This document shows, piece by piece, positions 51,152 through 61,400 of a DNA stretch of 64,000 nt (the stretch's first letter is position 1; each line of letters opens with the position of its first letter). Source of the DNA: DAOUAT01 sp964551735 (GTDB taxonomy: Bacteria > Chloroflexota > Anaerolineae > CG2-30-64-16); NCBI GenBank assembly GCA_964551735.1, contig CAZKEF010000011.1, forward strand, positions 62,001-126,000. The letters run 5' to 3'. The position numbers were made by a program, and so were the translations under genes. Below the pieces are notes generated by a model, which saw only the letters and a list, made by a program, of their open reading frames with translations, ran no database searches and was not told the DNA's origin.

Positions 51152-52099
51152 ATGCGTTGTCTGATCACGGGCGGGGCGGGATTCATCGGCATGGCCCTGG
51201 CCAACCGGCTGGTGCGCGACGGGCATCATGTGCGCGTGCTGGACGATCTGAGCGCAGGGGATCCCAGCGGGCTGCACCCCGACATCCTGTTCACGCGCGG
51301 AGACGTGCGCGACCGGCCCAAGCTGTGGACCCTGCTGCAGAAAGTGGACTGCGTGTTCCACCTGGCGGCGCGCGTTTCGGTGCAGGAATCGGTCATCTAC
51401 CCGCGCGAGTACAACGATGTCAACGTGGGCGGTACCGTCAGCCTGGCCGAGGCGACGCGGGACGCGGGAGTCAAACGCATCGTGCTGGCGTCGTCGGCCA
51501 CCGTATACGGCCCGCAGCCGGGCCAACCAGTGGCGGAAACCGCCTGGCCCCACCCGCAGGTGCCCTACGCAGTGAGCAAGCTGGCGGCCGAGTACTACGT
51601 TTTCGCCTTAGGCGCGCTGAACGGCATCGAGACGGTGGCCCTGCGCATCTTCAACGCCTACGGGCCAGGCCAGCGCATTCCGCCGGTGCATGCGCCGGTG
51701 GCGCCCCATTTCACCAGGTGCGTGCTGACGGGCGCGTCGCTGGTGGTGCATGGTGACGGCAGCCAGACGCGCGACTTCGTCTACATTGACGATGTGGTAG
51801 ATGCATTGATCGCAGCCGCAGTCACCGGTGGGGTAGACAGACAGGTGATCAACGTGGGATCGGGCGAGGAAACCAGCATCAACAGCATGATCCGGACGCT
51901 GGGCCAGGTAGTGCAACGGCAACCGGAGGTGATTTATAACCCTCAACAGAGCGGCGGCACCGTCCGCCTGGTGGCCGATCTGGCCAAGGCCAGACGGCTG
52001 TTGGGATATCAGCCGCGGGTGACGCTGCGGGAAGGGCTGGCGCGGCTGTTGGTCGAAGACCTGCGTTTCGCCGCGCGGCGGGCCACGCTGAATGCATAG
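51152..52099 (+). CDS. NAD-dependent epimerase/dehydratase (SDR, GalE-like)
   Basis: 315 residues. N-terminal NAD-binding motif ITGGAGFIGMALANRL (G-x-x-G-x-x-G), Asp at the end of strand 2 (VLDDLSAGD), and the catalytic Tyr-Lys pair in PYAVSKLAAE, with SSATVYG carrying the active-site Ser/Thr. This is an extended SDR acting on nucleotide sugars, such as UDP-glucose 4-epimerase. The exact sugar cannot be told from sequence. Stand-alone, divergent from aspS and ending in a GC-rich inverted repeat shared with the convergent L,D-transpeptidase gene. Confidence 0.9.
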   Translation: MRCLITGGAGFIGMALANRLVRDGHHVRVLDDLSAGDPSGLHPDILFTRGDVRDRPKLWTLLQKVDCVFHLAARVSVQESVIYPREYNDVNVGGTVSLAEATRDAGVKRIVLASSATVYGPQPGQPVAETAWPHPQVPYAVSKLAAEYYVFALGALNGIETVALRIFNAYGPGQRIPPVHAPVAPHFTRCVLTGASLVVHGDGSQTRDFVYIDDVVDALIAAAVTGGVDRQVINVGSGEETSINSMIRTLGQVVQRQPEVIYNPQQSGGTVRLVADLAKARRLLGYQPRVTLREGLARLLVEDLRFAARRATLNA

Positions 52100-52106
52100 C
52101 AGCAAA

Positions 52107-52170
52107 ACCCCGGCCCGGGTTTCGAGGCTTCAGCGGTCTGACCACTTGAGGCTCGAACCCGGGCCGGGGT
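52107..52170. repeat. REP-like GC-rich inverted repeat between convergent genes
   Basis: accccggcccgggtt arms with tcgaggctt/gaggctcga cores; lies between the epimerase and L,D-transpeptidase 3' ends and may act as a bidirectional terminator. Confidence 0.78.
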
Positions 52171-52187
52171 CCGCCTTGTCTCGCCAA

Positions 52188-53081
52188 TTACCAGTGCGTG
52201 ACCACCGGCGTGCCGATGCTGGCCCAGTTAAACAACCAGGCCGCGTCCTGCGTGCGCATGTTCACGCAGCCGTGGCTCATGGGCTGCCCGAAGTTGTTAT
52301 GCCAGTAGGTGCCGTGGATAGCGTAGCCCCGGTAGAAATACATCGTGTACGGCACGCCCGGTAGGTCGTACCCCGGCCCCCTCATCCGAGTTGAGGTCAG
52401 CTTAGAATAGATCGCAAAACGGCCGACGACGGTGGGCGTGCGCGGCAGGCCTCCGCTGATCAACGCAGAGAACACCGGCGTGTTGCCCTGATAGGCCGTC
52501 AGACGCTGGGTGCGCAAGTTAACATCGATCCATCGACCCGCGGTCGGCGCTGGCTGGCCCGGCGCAGGCGCGGCCCCGGCCTTGCCGATGCGCAGCCGCT
52601 GGCCCACCCAGATGCGATCGGGGTTCGAAAGGCCGTTCAGGCTCATCAACGCCCGGACGGTGGTGCTATACCTGGCAGCGATCTTGCTGAGCGTATCGCC
52701 CGGCTGGACGATGTAATAGCCTTCGAAAGTCGCAGAAGACCCCGAGCTGCCCGGCTGAGTGGAGTCCGTCGCACCGGGGATCACCAGGCGCTGGCCCACA
52801 TAGATCAGGTTCGGGTTCGCGATGCCGTTAGCACGCGCCAGCGCAGCCGTCGAAACACCATAGCGCGCCGCGATCCTGGTCAGGGTGTCGCCAGCACGCA
52901 CGGTATATGTCACCCCGTCCGGCAAAGGCTGGGCCGCGTGCGCCGACCGGGCTGGCAACACCAGCGCACCCAGCGCCAGGAAGAGGGCCAACATGAACGG
53001 CAAGATGCGACCGCCTGTGAGCCGCGCTACAGAAGATCGGGAGATGATCTGCGAAGAATGTGTTTGATAAAAACGGAACAT
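52188..53081 (-). CDS. LysM-containing L,D-transpeptidase (YkuD)
   Basis: 297 residues, exported: hydrophobic signal (FMLALFLALGALVLPARSAHA). Two LysM repeats follow (YTVRAGDTLTRIAARYGVST; YYIVQPGDTLSKIAARY), which bind peptidoglycan glycan strands. The C-terminal YkuD domain has the catalytic motif with HGTYWHNN and SHGCVNMR, including the active Cys, His and Arg. It forms 3-3 cross-links or attaches partners to peptidoglycan. ATG 53081 follows aaaggag at 7 bases; the promoter TTGACA-18-TATAAA lies at 53214-53185. Its presence means the organism has a peptidoglycan wall with L,D-cross-linking capacity. Confidence 0.94.
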   Translation of the reverse strand: MFRFYQTHSSQIISRSSVARLTGGRILPFMLALFLALGALVLPARSAHAAQPLPDGVTYTVRAGDTLTRIAARYGVSTAALARANGIANPNLIYVGQRLVIPGATDSTQPGSSGSSATFEGYYIVQPGDTLSKIAARYSTTVRALMSLNGLSNPDRIWVGQRLRIGKAGAAPAPGQPAPTAGRWIDVNLRTQRLTAYQGNTPVFSALISGGLPRTPTVVGRFAIYSKLTSTRMRGPGYDLPGVPYTMYFYRGYAIHGTYWHNNFGQPMSHGCVNMRTQDAAWLFNWASIGTPVVTHW

Positions 53082-53184
53082 AAGAATGCTCCTTTCGGGC
53101 TGCGAGGTTGGCTGTGCTGGCACACCAAGAGATCAGCGTAACCGGCAGGAAAGGACCTACCGGCAGCGTGCTTTTGACATCAAC

Positions 53185-53214
53185 TTTATACCTCAATTGT
53201 ACGACTCTTGTCAA
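53185..53214 (-). promoter_or_regulatory. promoter of L,D-transpeptidase gene
   Basis: TTGACA-18-TATAAA, about 100 bases upstream of ATG 53081. Confidence 0.68.
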
Positions 53215-53265
53215 GCCGCGCGTTATGTATCGCGCGCACCCTGCTCAACCCAGAGTGATGCTCGT

Positions 53266-53293
53266 TTGCGATCATCGTTGAGTGTGCTATAAT
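53266..53293 (+). promoter_or_regulatory. promoter of zinc-ribbon/ccm transcript
   Basis: TTGCGA-16-TATAAT, 40 bases before ATG 53333. Confidence 0.6.
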
Positions 53294-53332
53294 CGCCCTT
53301 CAATGCCGTGCTGAACCGGAGTAGATCCCGAT

Positions 53333-54262
53333 ATGCTGAAAGATCGATGTGACACCCGAATCGTACGCGTAGCCCTGCCAGCACTGGTCCTGGCGCTCTC
53401 ATGCGTGCTGCTAGCGTTTCCCGCGGCCGCGCAGGCGCCAACGCCCACCATTATTGAGTCCAGCCTCCGCCTGTGGCCCGAATACGACGACCCGGGGTTG
53501 CTGGTCATCTTCTCCGGCACATTGGCAGAAAGCGGCGCCTTCCCGCAGCAGGTCGCCTTCCCGATCCCGGCCAACGCCCGGAACATCCAGGCCACCTACG
53601 AGGACGCGACCGGCGGCCTGATCACCCAGGCGTGGCAGATCGTAGACGGCAAGCTGACCTACAGCCTGCCCGTGCCCCGCTTCCACATCGAGTATTATGT
53701 GGACCGTGCGCCGTCGGGAAATGAGCGGACCATCACGCACGTGTTCGAGGCGCCCTATGCCGTGCAGGCGTTGGCGGTGACTGCGCAGCAGCCGGCGCGC
53801 GCCACCGGGTTCAGCCTGACGCCGCAACCGGAACAGGCGCTCTTGGGCGAGGACGGGCTGACCTACCATGTCTTCAACCGGGCCAACCTGGCGGCGGGCG
53901 AAAAACTTGAGATTCAACTGCGCTACACCAAGACCGATTCCGGCCTGTCCAAGCCGCAACTGGCGATCCCTAGCACGACGCCCAGCGTGCCGGCCGCGGC
54001 CCCGACCGGTTCGGGGTCGGCCAATTGGCTGCCCTGGGTGCTGATCGGTGTCGGCGCCGCGGTCCTATTCGGCGCGGTGGGCTATTGGATTCTGGCCCAG
54101 CGCCGGGCGCAGGCCCCGGCGCCCAGCTGGCCTGCCAGCCACAGCGCCCCGCACGTGTCGACCCCGCCGGCAAAACCCGCGGCCTTCTGCACCCAGTGCG
54201 GCGCGGCGCTCCGGCCGGACGATCGCTTCTGCGCGCAGTGCGGCGCGCCACGACGAGGCTAG
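53333..54262 (+). CDS. exported protein with one membrane helix and C-terminal zinc ribbon
   Basis: 309 residues; no named family recognised. Signal peptide ends near FPAAAQA. A ~200-residue extracytoplasmic beta-rich domain (SLRLWPEYDDPGLLVIFSG) is followed by a Ser/Thr/Pro linker, one membrane helix (WVLIGVGAAVLFGAVGYWIL) and a cytoplasmic tail ending in a zinc ribbon (CTQCG-x8-DRFCAQCG). The outside domain resembles those of proteins found beside ccm genes in Chloroflexota, from memory. It precedes ccmH in the same direction and a TTGCGA-16-TATAAT promoter lies upstream, so it may lead the cytochrome c maturation transcript, although a repeat-filled gap of 136 bases follows. Confidence 0.78.
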   Translation: MLKDRCDTRIVRVALPALVLALSCVLLAFPAAAQAPTPTIIESSLRLWPEYDDPGLLVIFSGTLAESGAFPQQVAFPIPANARNIQATYEDATGGLITQAWQIVDGKLTYSLPVPRFHIEYYVDRAPSGNERTITHVFEAPYAVQALAVTAQQPARATGFSLTPQPEQALLGEDGLTYHVFNRANLAAGEKLEIQLRYTKTDSGLSKPQLAIPSTTPSVPAAAPTGSGSANWLPWVLIGVGAAVLFGAVGYWILAQRRAQAPAPSWPASHSAPHVSTPPAKPAAFCTQCGAALRPDDRFCAQCGAPRRG

Positions 54263-54263
54263 G

Positions 54264-54368
54264 CTGGCGACCGGAAGTCACTGCAATCGGCGCACAGGCG
54301 GCCTACGGGTGCAGGCCAGCGGCCTGGCGACTGGAAGTCGCTGCCACCATCGCAAGGTCGGCCTACGC
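54264..54368. repeat. two ~60-bp direct repeat units before ccmH
   Basis: ctggcgac(c/t)ggaagtc(a/g)ctgc occurs at 54264-54284 and 54324-54344, each followed about 16-35 bases later by ggcctacg. Non-coding, between the zinc-ribbon gene and ccmH. Confidence 0.7.
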
Positions 54369-54398
54369 CGACTCAACTGAGTTCAAGGTGAGATGTAC

Positions 54399-54890
54399 AT
54401 GAGACGAACCATAGGGTTCTGCGCTGTGCTGATGATTGTGCTGGTAGTGCTGGCTTTACCGGTTATGGCCCAAGCGCCCACGCCTACCCTTAACCAGATC
54501 AACGAAGTGGCGCGCGAGCTGTGGTGCCCGCTGTGCAACGGCGTCCGGCTCGATAACTGCGACCTGCAAGCCTGCATCCAGATGCGCGAGGTGATCGCCG
54601 AGAAGCTGATAGCCGGCGAGAGCACGGAGCAGATCAAGGCCTACTTCGTCGAGCAATACGGCGATGTCGTGCTGGGCACGCCGTCCCGCTCGGGCTTCAA
54701 CCTGATCGTGTGGCTCTTCCCGGTGCTAGCTGTCGTGGTGGGGCTGGGGTGGGTGGCCTACCTGGTGGCGATGTGGCGCCGCCGCCAGCCTGCGCGGCAA
54801 CCGGTCCCTGCCGCAGCCGCCAGCGGCCCGGCAGTGAGCGACGATGATTATCTGAAACGAGTCGAGCAGGAACTGAAGCAGATTGAGTGA
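54399..54890 (+). CDS. ccmH: cytochrome c maturation protein CcmH
   Basis: 163 residues. Signal segment or N-terminal helix (VLVVLALPVMAQA), then ELWCPLCNGVRLDNCDLQAC with the CPLC redox pair of CcmH/CycL, then REVIAEKLIAGESTEQIKAY and a membrane helix (FNLIVWLFPVLAVVVGLG). It reduces apocytochrome c cysteines for heme attachment. Two extra Cys follow the redox pair, which is unusual. ATG 54399 is chosen over 54393 because aaggtgag ends 6 bases upstream of it. The last codons overlap the possible upstream extension of the next gene. Confidence 0.88.
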   Translation: MRRTIGFCAVLMIVLVVLALPVMAQAPTPTLNQINEVARELWCPLCNGVRLDNCDLQACIQMREVIAEKLIAGESTEQIKAYFVEQYGDVVLGTPSRSGFNLIVWLFPVLAVVVGLGWVAYLVAMWRRRQPARQPVPAAAASGPAVSDDDYLKRVEQELKQIE

Positions 54891-54909
54891 CACTGGTGGA
54901 GAATACCCT

Positions 54910-55494
54910 TTGAATCGCGAACCTGACATCACACTCGTCCCGGCCGAGCCGCGACGCAAGCTGCCTGCCTGGGCCATCGTCCTGGTCATCGGCGTCGTCC
55001 TGACCGGGGCCCTGCTGGTCGCGCTGCTGCGCGATCCGCCGCAGAAGGCGCTTTGCGACGAGCCCGCGCCCGACCTGACCCTGACCTTGTTCCCCGACTA
55101 CAACGGCGGCTGGCCCAATGAGACCATCAGCCTGAGCGAGCTGCGGGGCAAGGGGGTGGTGCTGAACTTCTGGGCGAGCTGGTGCGGGCCCTGTGAAGAC
55201 GAAGCCGCCGACCTGGAAGCCGCGTGGCGGAAGTATCGCGACCAGGGCATCGTCTTCGTCGGCGTGGATTACCTGGATCAAGACCCGGCCGCCAAACGCT
55301 ACCTGGCGAAGTTCGACATCACCTATCCCAACGGCCCGGACCTGGCCAGCAAGGTGTCCAAGCGCTACATCATCCGCGGCGTGCCTGAGACCTTCTTTAT
55401 TGACCCGCAGGGCAACATCGTCGGCTGCCGCAAAGTCGGCCCGCTGACCGCGCAAGAGCTAGAACAGCGGATTCAGGCCATCCTGCCCAAATAG
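54910..55494 (+). CDS. thioredoxin-fold protein, TlpA/CcmG-type
   Basis: 194 residues. An N-terminal membrane anchor (WAIVLVIGVVLTGALLVALL) leads into an extracytoplasmic thioredoxin fold: GKGVVLNFWASWCGPCEDEA with the CGPC active site, and RGVPETFFIDPQGNIVG with the cis-Pro loop. Such proteins keep CcmH or apocytochrome thiols reduced. TTG 54910 has ggtggaga about 9 bases upstream; the frame also opens at TTG 54883 inside ccmH. It forms a tight unit with ccmH. Confidence 0.9.
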   Translation: MNREPDITLVPAEPRRKLPAWAIVLVIGVVLTGALLVALLRDPPQKALCDEPAPDLTLTLFPDYNGGWPNETISLSELRGKGVVLNFWASWCGPCEDEAADLEAAWRKYRDQGIVFVGVDYLDQDPAAKRYLAKFDITYPNGPDLASKVSKRYIIRGVPETFFIDPQGNIVGCRKVGPLTAQELEQRIQAILPK

Positions 55495-55518
55495 GGGCAT
55501 GGCCTCGCGCCTGCCCCC

Positions 55519-55548
55519 GTAAGGGCGACCGCAAGGGTGCGCCCCTAC
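55519..55548. repeat. intergenic palindromic repeat before ccmF
   Basis: gtaagggcgacc...gcgcccctac: an intergenic relative of the GC-rich palindromes found inside the NRPS genes. Confidence 0.7.
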
Positions 55549-55574
55549 AACTAGAAAAGATACCGTACTGCATA

Positions 55575-55650
55575 TCGGTTCTCGCCGCCAGCCCACCCAT
55601 ACGCAGTATGTAAGTACGCAAGACGCAGTACGTAGTACGTCCTGCGTGAT
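55575..55650. repeat. intergenic short tandem repeats before ccmF
   Basis: acgcagta/acgtagta-type units, an intergenic relative of the aatacgc tracts in the NRPS genes. Rest of the 55495-55665 gap: only the ccmF ribosome-binding site is evident. Confidence 0.7.
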
Positions 55651-55665
55651 TCGGAGAATATCGTA

Positions 55666-57774
<2,109 letters not shown>

Positions 57775-57778
57775 CCCA

Positions 57779-57827
57779 CGCCGGTTAGAAACCAGGTTTC
57801 TCCGAGACACCTAGTTTCTGACCGGCG
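57779..57827. repeat. inverted repeat between ccmF and ccmI-like gene
   Basis: Arms cgccggttagaaac and gtttctgaccggcg (13 of 14 paired) with an inner aaccaggttt palindrome. Confidence 0.75.
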
Positions 57828-57851
57828 CACTATAACGACAACGGATCAACC

Positions 57852-58400
57852 ATGTTTATCGTCCTGGCCATCCTTCTGTCAGCCATCGCCCTGTTTGCGG
57901 TGGCATACCCCATCATCGCGCGATCGGGTGCGGCCCAGCCGTCCAGCACCCCAGCCGAAGAGACGCTCGAAGAGCTGCTGGCGCAGCGTGAGGCCGCGTT
58001 CCAGGCGCTGCGCGAGCTGAGCTTCGATCACCGGGTCGGCAAGATCACCGACGAGGACTTCGTCGCGTTCGAGGCCAACCTGAAACTACACGCGGCCGAC
58101 ACCCTGCGCGCACTCGACCGCTGGGAGGCGCAGGCCGATGCCGGCCTGGACGACGCGCTGGAGCAGGCCGTGCGCGCCCGCCGCTCGGCCCTGCGCGGCG
58201 GCAGCATCGCGTGCCCGGCGTGCGGCCAATCCGTCGCGGCCGGCGATAGGTTCTGCCCAGCGTGCGGCGCGGATCTGCGCGGCGTCCAAGAAGCACCGCC
58301 GCCCGCGGCGGCAGCCAGCCTGATATGCCCCCGGTGCGACCGGCCCGCGGAGCCGGGCGATCGCTTCTGCGCGGGGTGCGGGGGGGCGTTGACTGCGTGA
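57852..58400 (+). CDS. CcmI-like membrane protein with two zinc ribbons
   Basis: 182 residues. An N-terminal membrane helix (MFIVLAILLSAIALFAVAYP) is followed by a helical segment (LEELLAQREAAFQALRELSF, then DHRVGKITDEDFVAFEANL), the pattern of the CcmI N-terminal region. The C-terminal part holds two zinc ribbons with paired Cys (CPACG...CPACG and CPRC...CAGCG). CcmI-type proteins chaperone apocytochrome c; the zinc ribbons are an addition also seen in the exported protein at 53333. It lies 77 bases after ccmF, across an inverted repeat. Confidence 0.78.
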   Translation: MFIVLAILLSAIALFAVAYPIIARSGAAQPSSTPAEETLEELLAQREAAFQALRELSFDHRVGKITDEDFVAFEANLKLHAADTLRALDRWEAQADAGLDDALEQAVRARRSALRGGSIACPACGQSVAAGDRFCPACGADLRGVQEAPPPAAAASLICPRCDRPAEPGDRFCAGCGGALTA

Positions 58401-58408
58401 ACCTGTCT

Positions 58409-58436
58409 CCAGTGAAACGAATAGATGCTTCACTGG
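58409..58436 (+). terminator. hairpin between ccmI-like and glnE-like genes
   Basis: ccagtgaa/ttcactgg 8-bp stem, 12-base loop; may end the ccm transcript. Confidence 0.5.
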
Positions 58437-58484
58437 GCTCTCAACGCAGCGCAAGTAAACTCGCTGACCCGTTCAGCATGACAA

Positions 58485-61400
58485 GTGATTGACCGACTTC
58501 TCCCCCACCTCACCTCCGAACCCCAGGCCCACGCGCTGCTGGCGCCGTTGGGTCTGGATGATTGGCGCGGGGCGGTGCGTTCCTTGCGGCGTTGGGCGGA
58601 GGCGCCGGGGGCCGCGGCACCCCTGGAGCGCCTGCTCCCCGGCTTGCTGCGCATCCTAGCCGAAGCCGCCAGCCCGGACCGGGCGCTGGTCAACCTGGAC
58701 CGCCTCATTGCCGCCCAGGCGGATCCAGCAGTGCTGTTGAGCCAGTTGGCCGATGAACCGCACCTCTGCGATCTGCTGGTCACCCTCTTCGCCGGCAGCC
58801 AATATCTGACCGACATCCTGCTGCGCAACCCCGGCAACTTCGCGCTGCTGACCGAGCGCAACGGCCTGGCGCAGCCCAAGAGTCCCGGCCACCTGCTGGC
58901 CGAAGCGCGCACGGCCACAGCTCCCTGGCTGAGCGAAGGGCCGAGCATCGACCAAGCCTTGGATGCGCTCCGCCGCTTCCAACAGCGCGAACTGCTGCGC
59001 ATCGGCATCGCCGATCTGGGCGGCTTGCTGGCGCTATCATCGGTTACTGCACAACTTTCACACCTGGCTGACAGCATCGTCTGGGCAGCGCTCGAGATCG
59101 TGGCCGGCCAAAGCCGCATTGACCCGGCAGGATTTGCCGTCGTGGGCATGGGCAAGCTGGGCGGAGGCGAGCTCAACTACAGCTCCGACATTGACCTGCT
59201 CTTCCTGGCAGCAGGCAGCAGCGACGACGAAACCCGAAGCCGAGAGCGCCAGAAGCTCGGCGAGCGGCTGGTTTTCGCGCTATCCCAGGCCACGGCCGAA
59301 GGCTTCCTCTACCGCGTGGACATGAAGCTGCGCCCCTGGGGCCGCGTGGGGCCGCTGGTCTCCACCGTAGACGGCTACCTGGCCTACCTGGAGCGCCATG
59401 CGCGGTTATGGGAACGTCAGGCGCTGCTGAAGGCGCGGGTGGTGGCCGGCGATGCGCGGCTTGGCGCCGACTTCCTGCGCCTTGCCGAGCCCCGGTTGTT
59501 CGGCGCCAGCCCTGAGGAGGTGCGCGCCGAGGTGCATGGCATGAAACAGCGCACCGAGGCGCACCTGCGCCAGTCCGGCCGGACCTGGGGCGAGGTCAAA
59601 CTGGGCGAAGGCTCCATCCGCGACGCCGAATTCGTGGCCCAATACCTGCAGTTGGCCCACGGCCGTGACCACCCGGACCTGGGCACCGGCAACACGGCGG
59701 AGGCGCTGGCGCGGCTGGCCGACGCCGGCCACCTGACGGCCGGCGAACACCGCGCCCTGGCCGAGGGCTACACCTTTCTGCGCACGGTGGAACACTACCT
59801 GCAGCTCCTCGACTACCGGCAGACCCACACCCTGCCGTCACACCCGGCTGACCTACGCTACCTGGCGAGACGACTGGGGTTCCAGGGCCCAGATGCGGCC
59901 GAACGGTTCGTGGCAACATACGAACGGCACACAACGGCCGTGCGCGGCGTCTACCTGCGGCGTCTGGCAGGCCAGCAGACTGGAGCACCCCCCATGACTA
60001 CCCACCCCACCCCATCCCACGGCGCGGCCAGCGATCCCTCGGCCGCGGTGCGCCGACACCTGGCCCGGCTCTCGCCGGCCTACGCCGCCACCTTCGATGA
60101 AGCGGCGATCGCCCGGCACGCGGACCTCGCGTCCCGGCTGGCCTCCGATAACCCCGTGGAGGTGCGAGCGGCCGCACTGGAGGCCGGTGGGTGGGAGGTG
60201 ACCATCGTCGGCTACGATTACCTGGGCGAGCTGTCAGCGATCTGCGGGCTGCTGTTCGCCTACGGCTTCAGCATCGTCGGCGGGCATGTGTATACGTATG
60301 AGCCGGGGTCGGGAGGGGGAGATGGGGAGACAAGGCGACAAGGAGAGGAGGGACAGGACACGCGGCGGAAGATCGTGGATGTGTTCCAGGTGCGGGCGGT
60401 GGGCGGCGAACCGGGAACGGAGGTCTGGGCGCGGTACGCGGCCGACCTGGCCGGGCAGGTGCGGCTGCTGCAGGCGCGGGAGTATCGCGCGGCCCAGGGG
60501 GAGCTGGCGAAACGGGTGGCCGCGGCGGTGCGCGCGGGCGCCGCAACCGCGCCGGCCCTGCCGCCGGTGGATATCGAGATTGACAACGACGCGTCCCTGG
60601 ATTACACCGTGCTACACATCAGCGCGGCCGACACGCCCGGCTTCCTGTACGAGTTCACCAATGCCCTGGCGCTGAGTGGCGTCCACATCAGCCAGGTGTT
60701 CGTGGTCTCGACGGCCAACCGGGTGCAAGACACCCTGCTGGTCACCGATACGCGAGGCCAGAAGATCACCGCGGCCGACCGGCAGCGCGAGCTGCGCGCG
60801 GCCACCGTGCTGATCAAGCACTTCACCCACCTGCTACCGCGCTCGCCCAACCCCGAGGCCGCGCTGCTGCACTTCCATGAATACCTGGGCGAGTTGTTCG
60901 GCCGGCCCTCGTGGCCCGACGACCTGGCGTCGATGGAGCGGCCGGAAGTGCTGGACGCGCTGGCGCGGCTGTTGGGGGTCAGCGAGTTCCTGTGGGACGA
61001 CTTCCTGCGCATGCAGCACGCCAACCTGTTCCCGGTGGTGGCCGATGTGGCCGGGCTGGCGCAGCCGCGGCACAAGGTGGAGCTGGCAGCGGACCTCGCG
61101 GCGCAGCTGGCCGTCGCGGCGGACGCGCAGGCCCGCCGCGCGGCGTTGAACGCGTTCAAAGACCGCGAGATGTTCCGGGTTGACATGCGCGACATCCTGG
61201 GCCGCCTGCGCGACTTCGACCAGTTCTCGGCCGAGCTCACCGAGCTGGTGGAGACCGTGGTGGCCTCGGCCACCACCATGGTGCTGGCCGAGCTGGCCGA
61301 GCAGCACGGCCCCCTGCGAGCGGTTGATGGCGGGCCGATCCCCCTGGCCGCCTGCGTGCTGGGCAAGTGCGGCGGCTTCGAGCTGGGCTATGCGTCCGAC

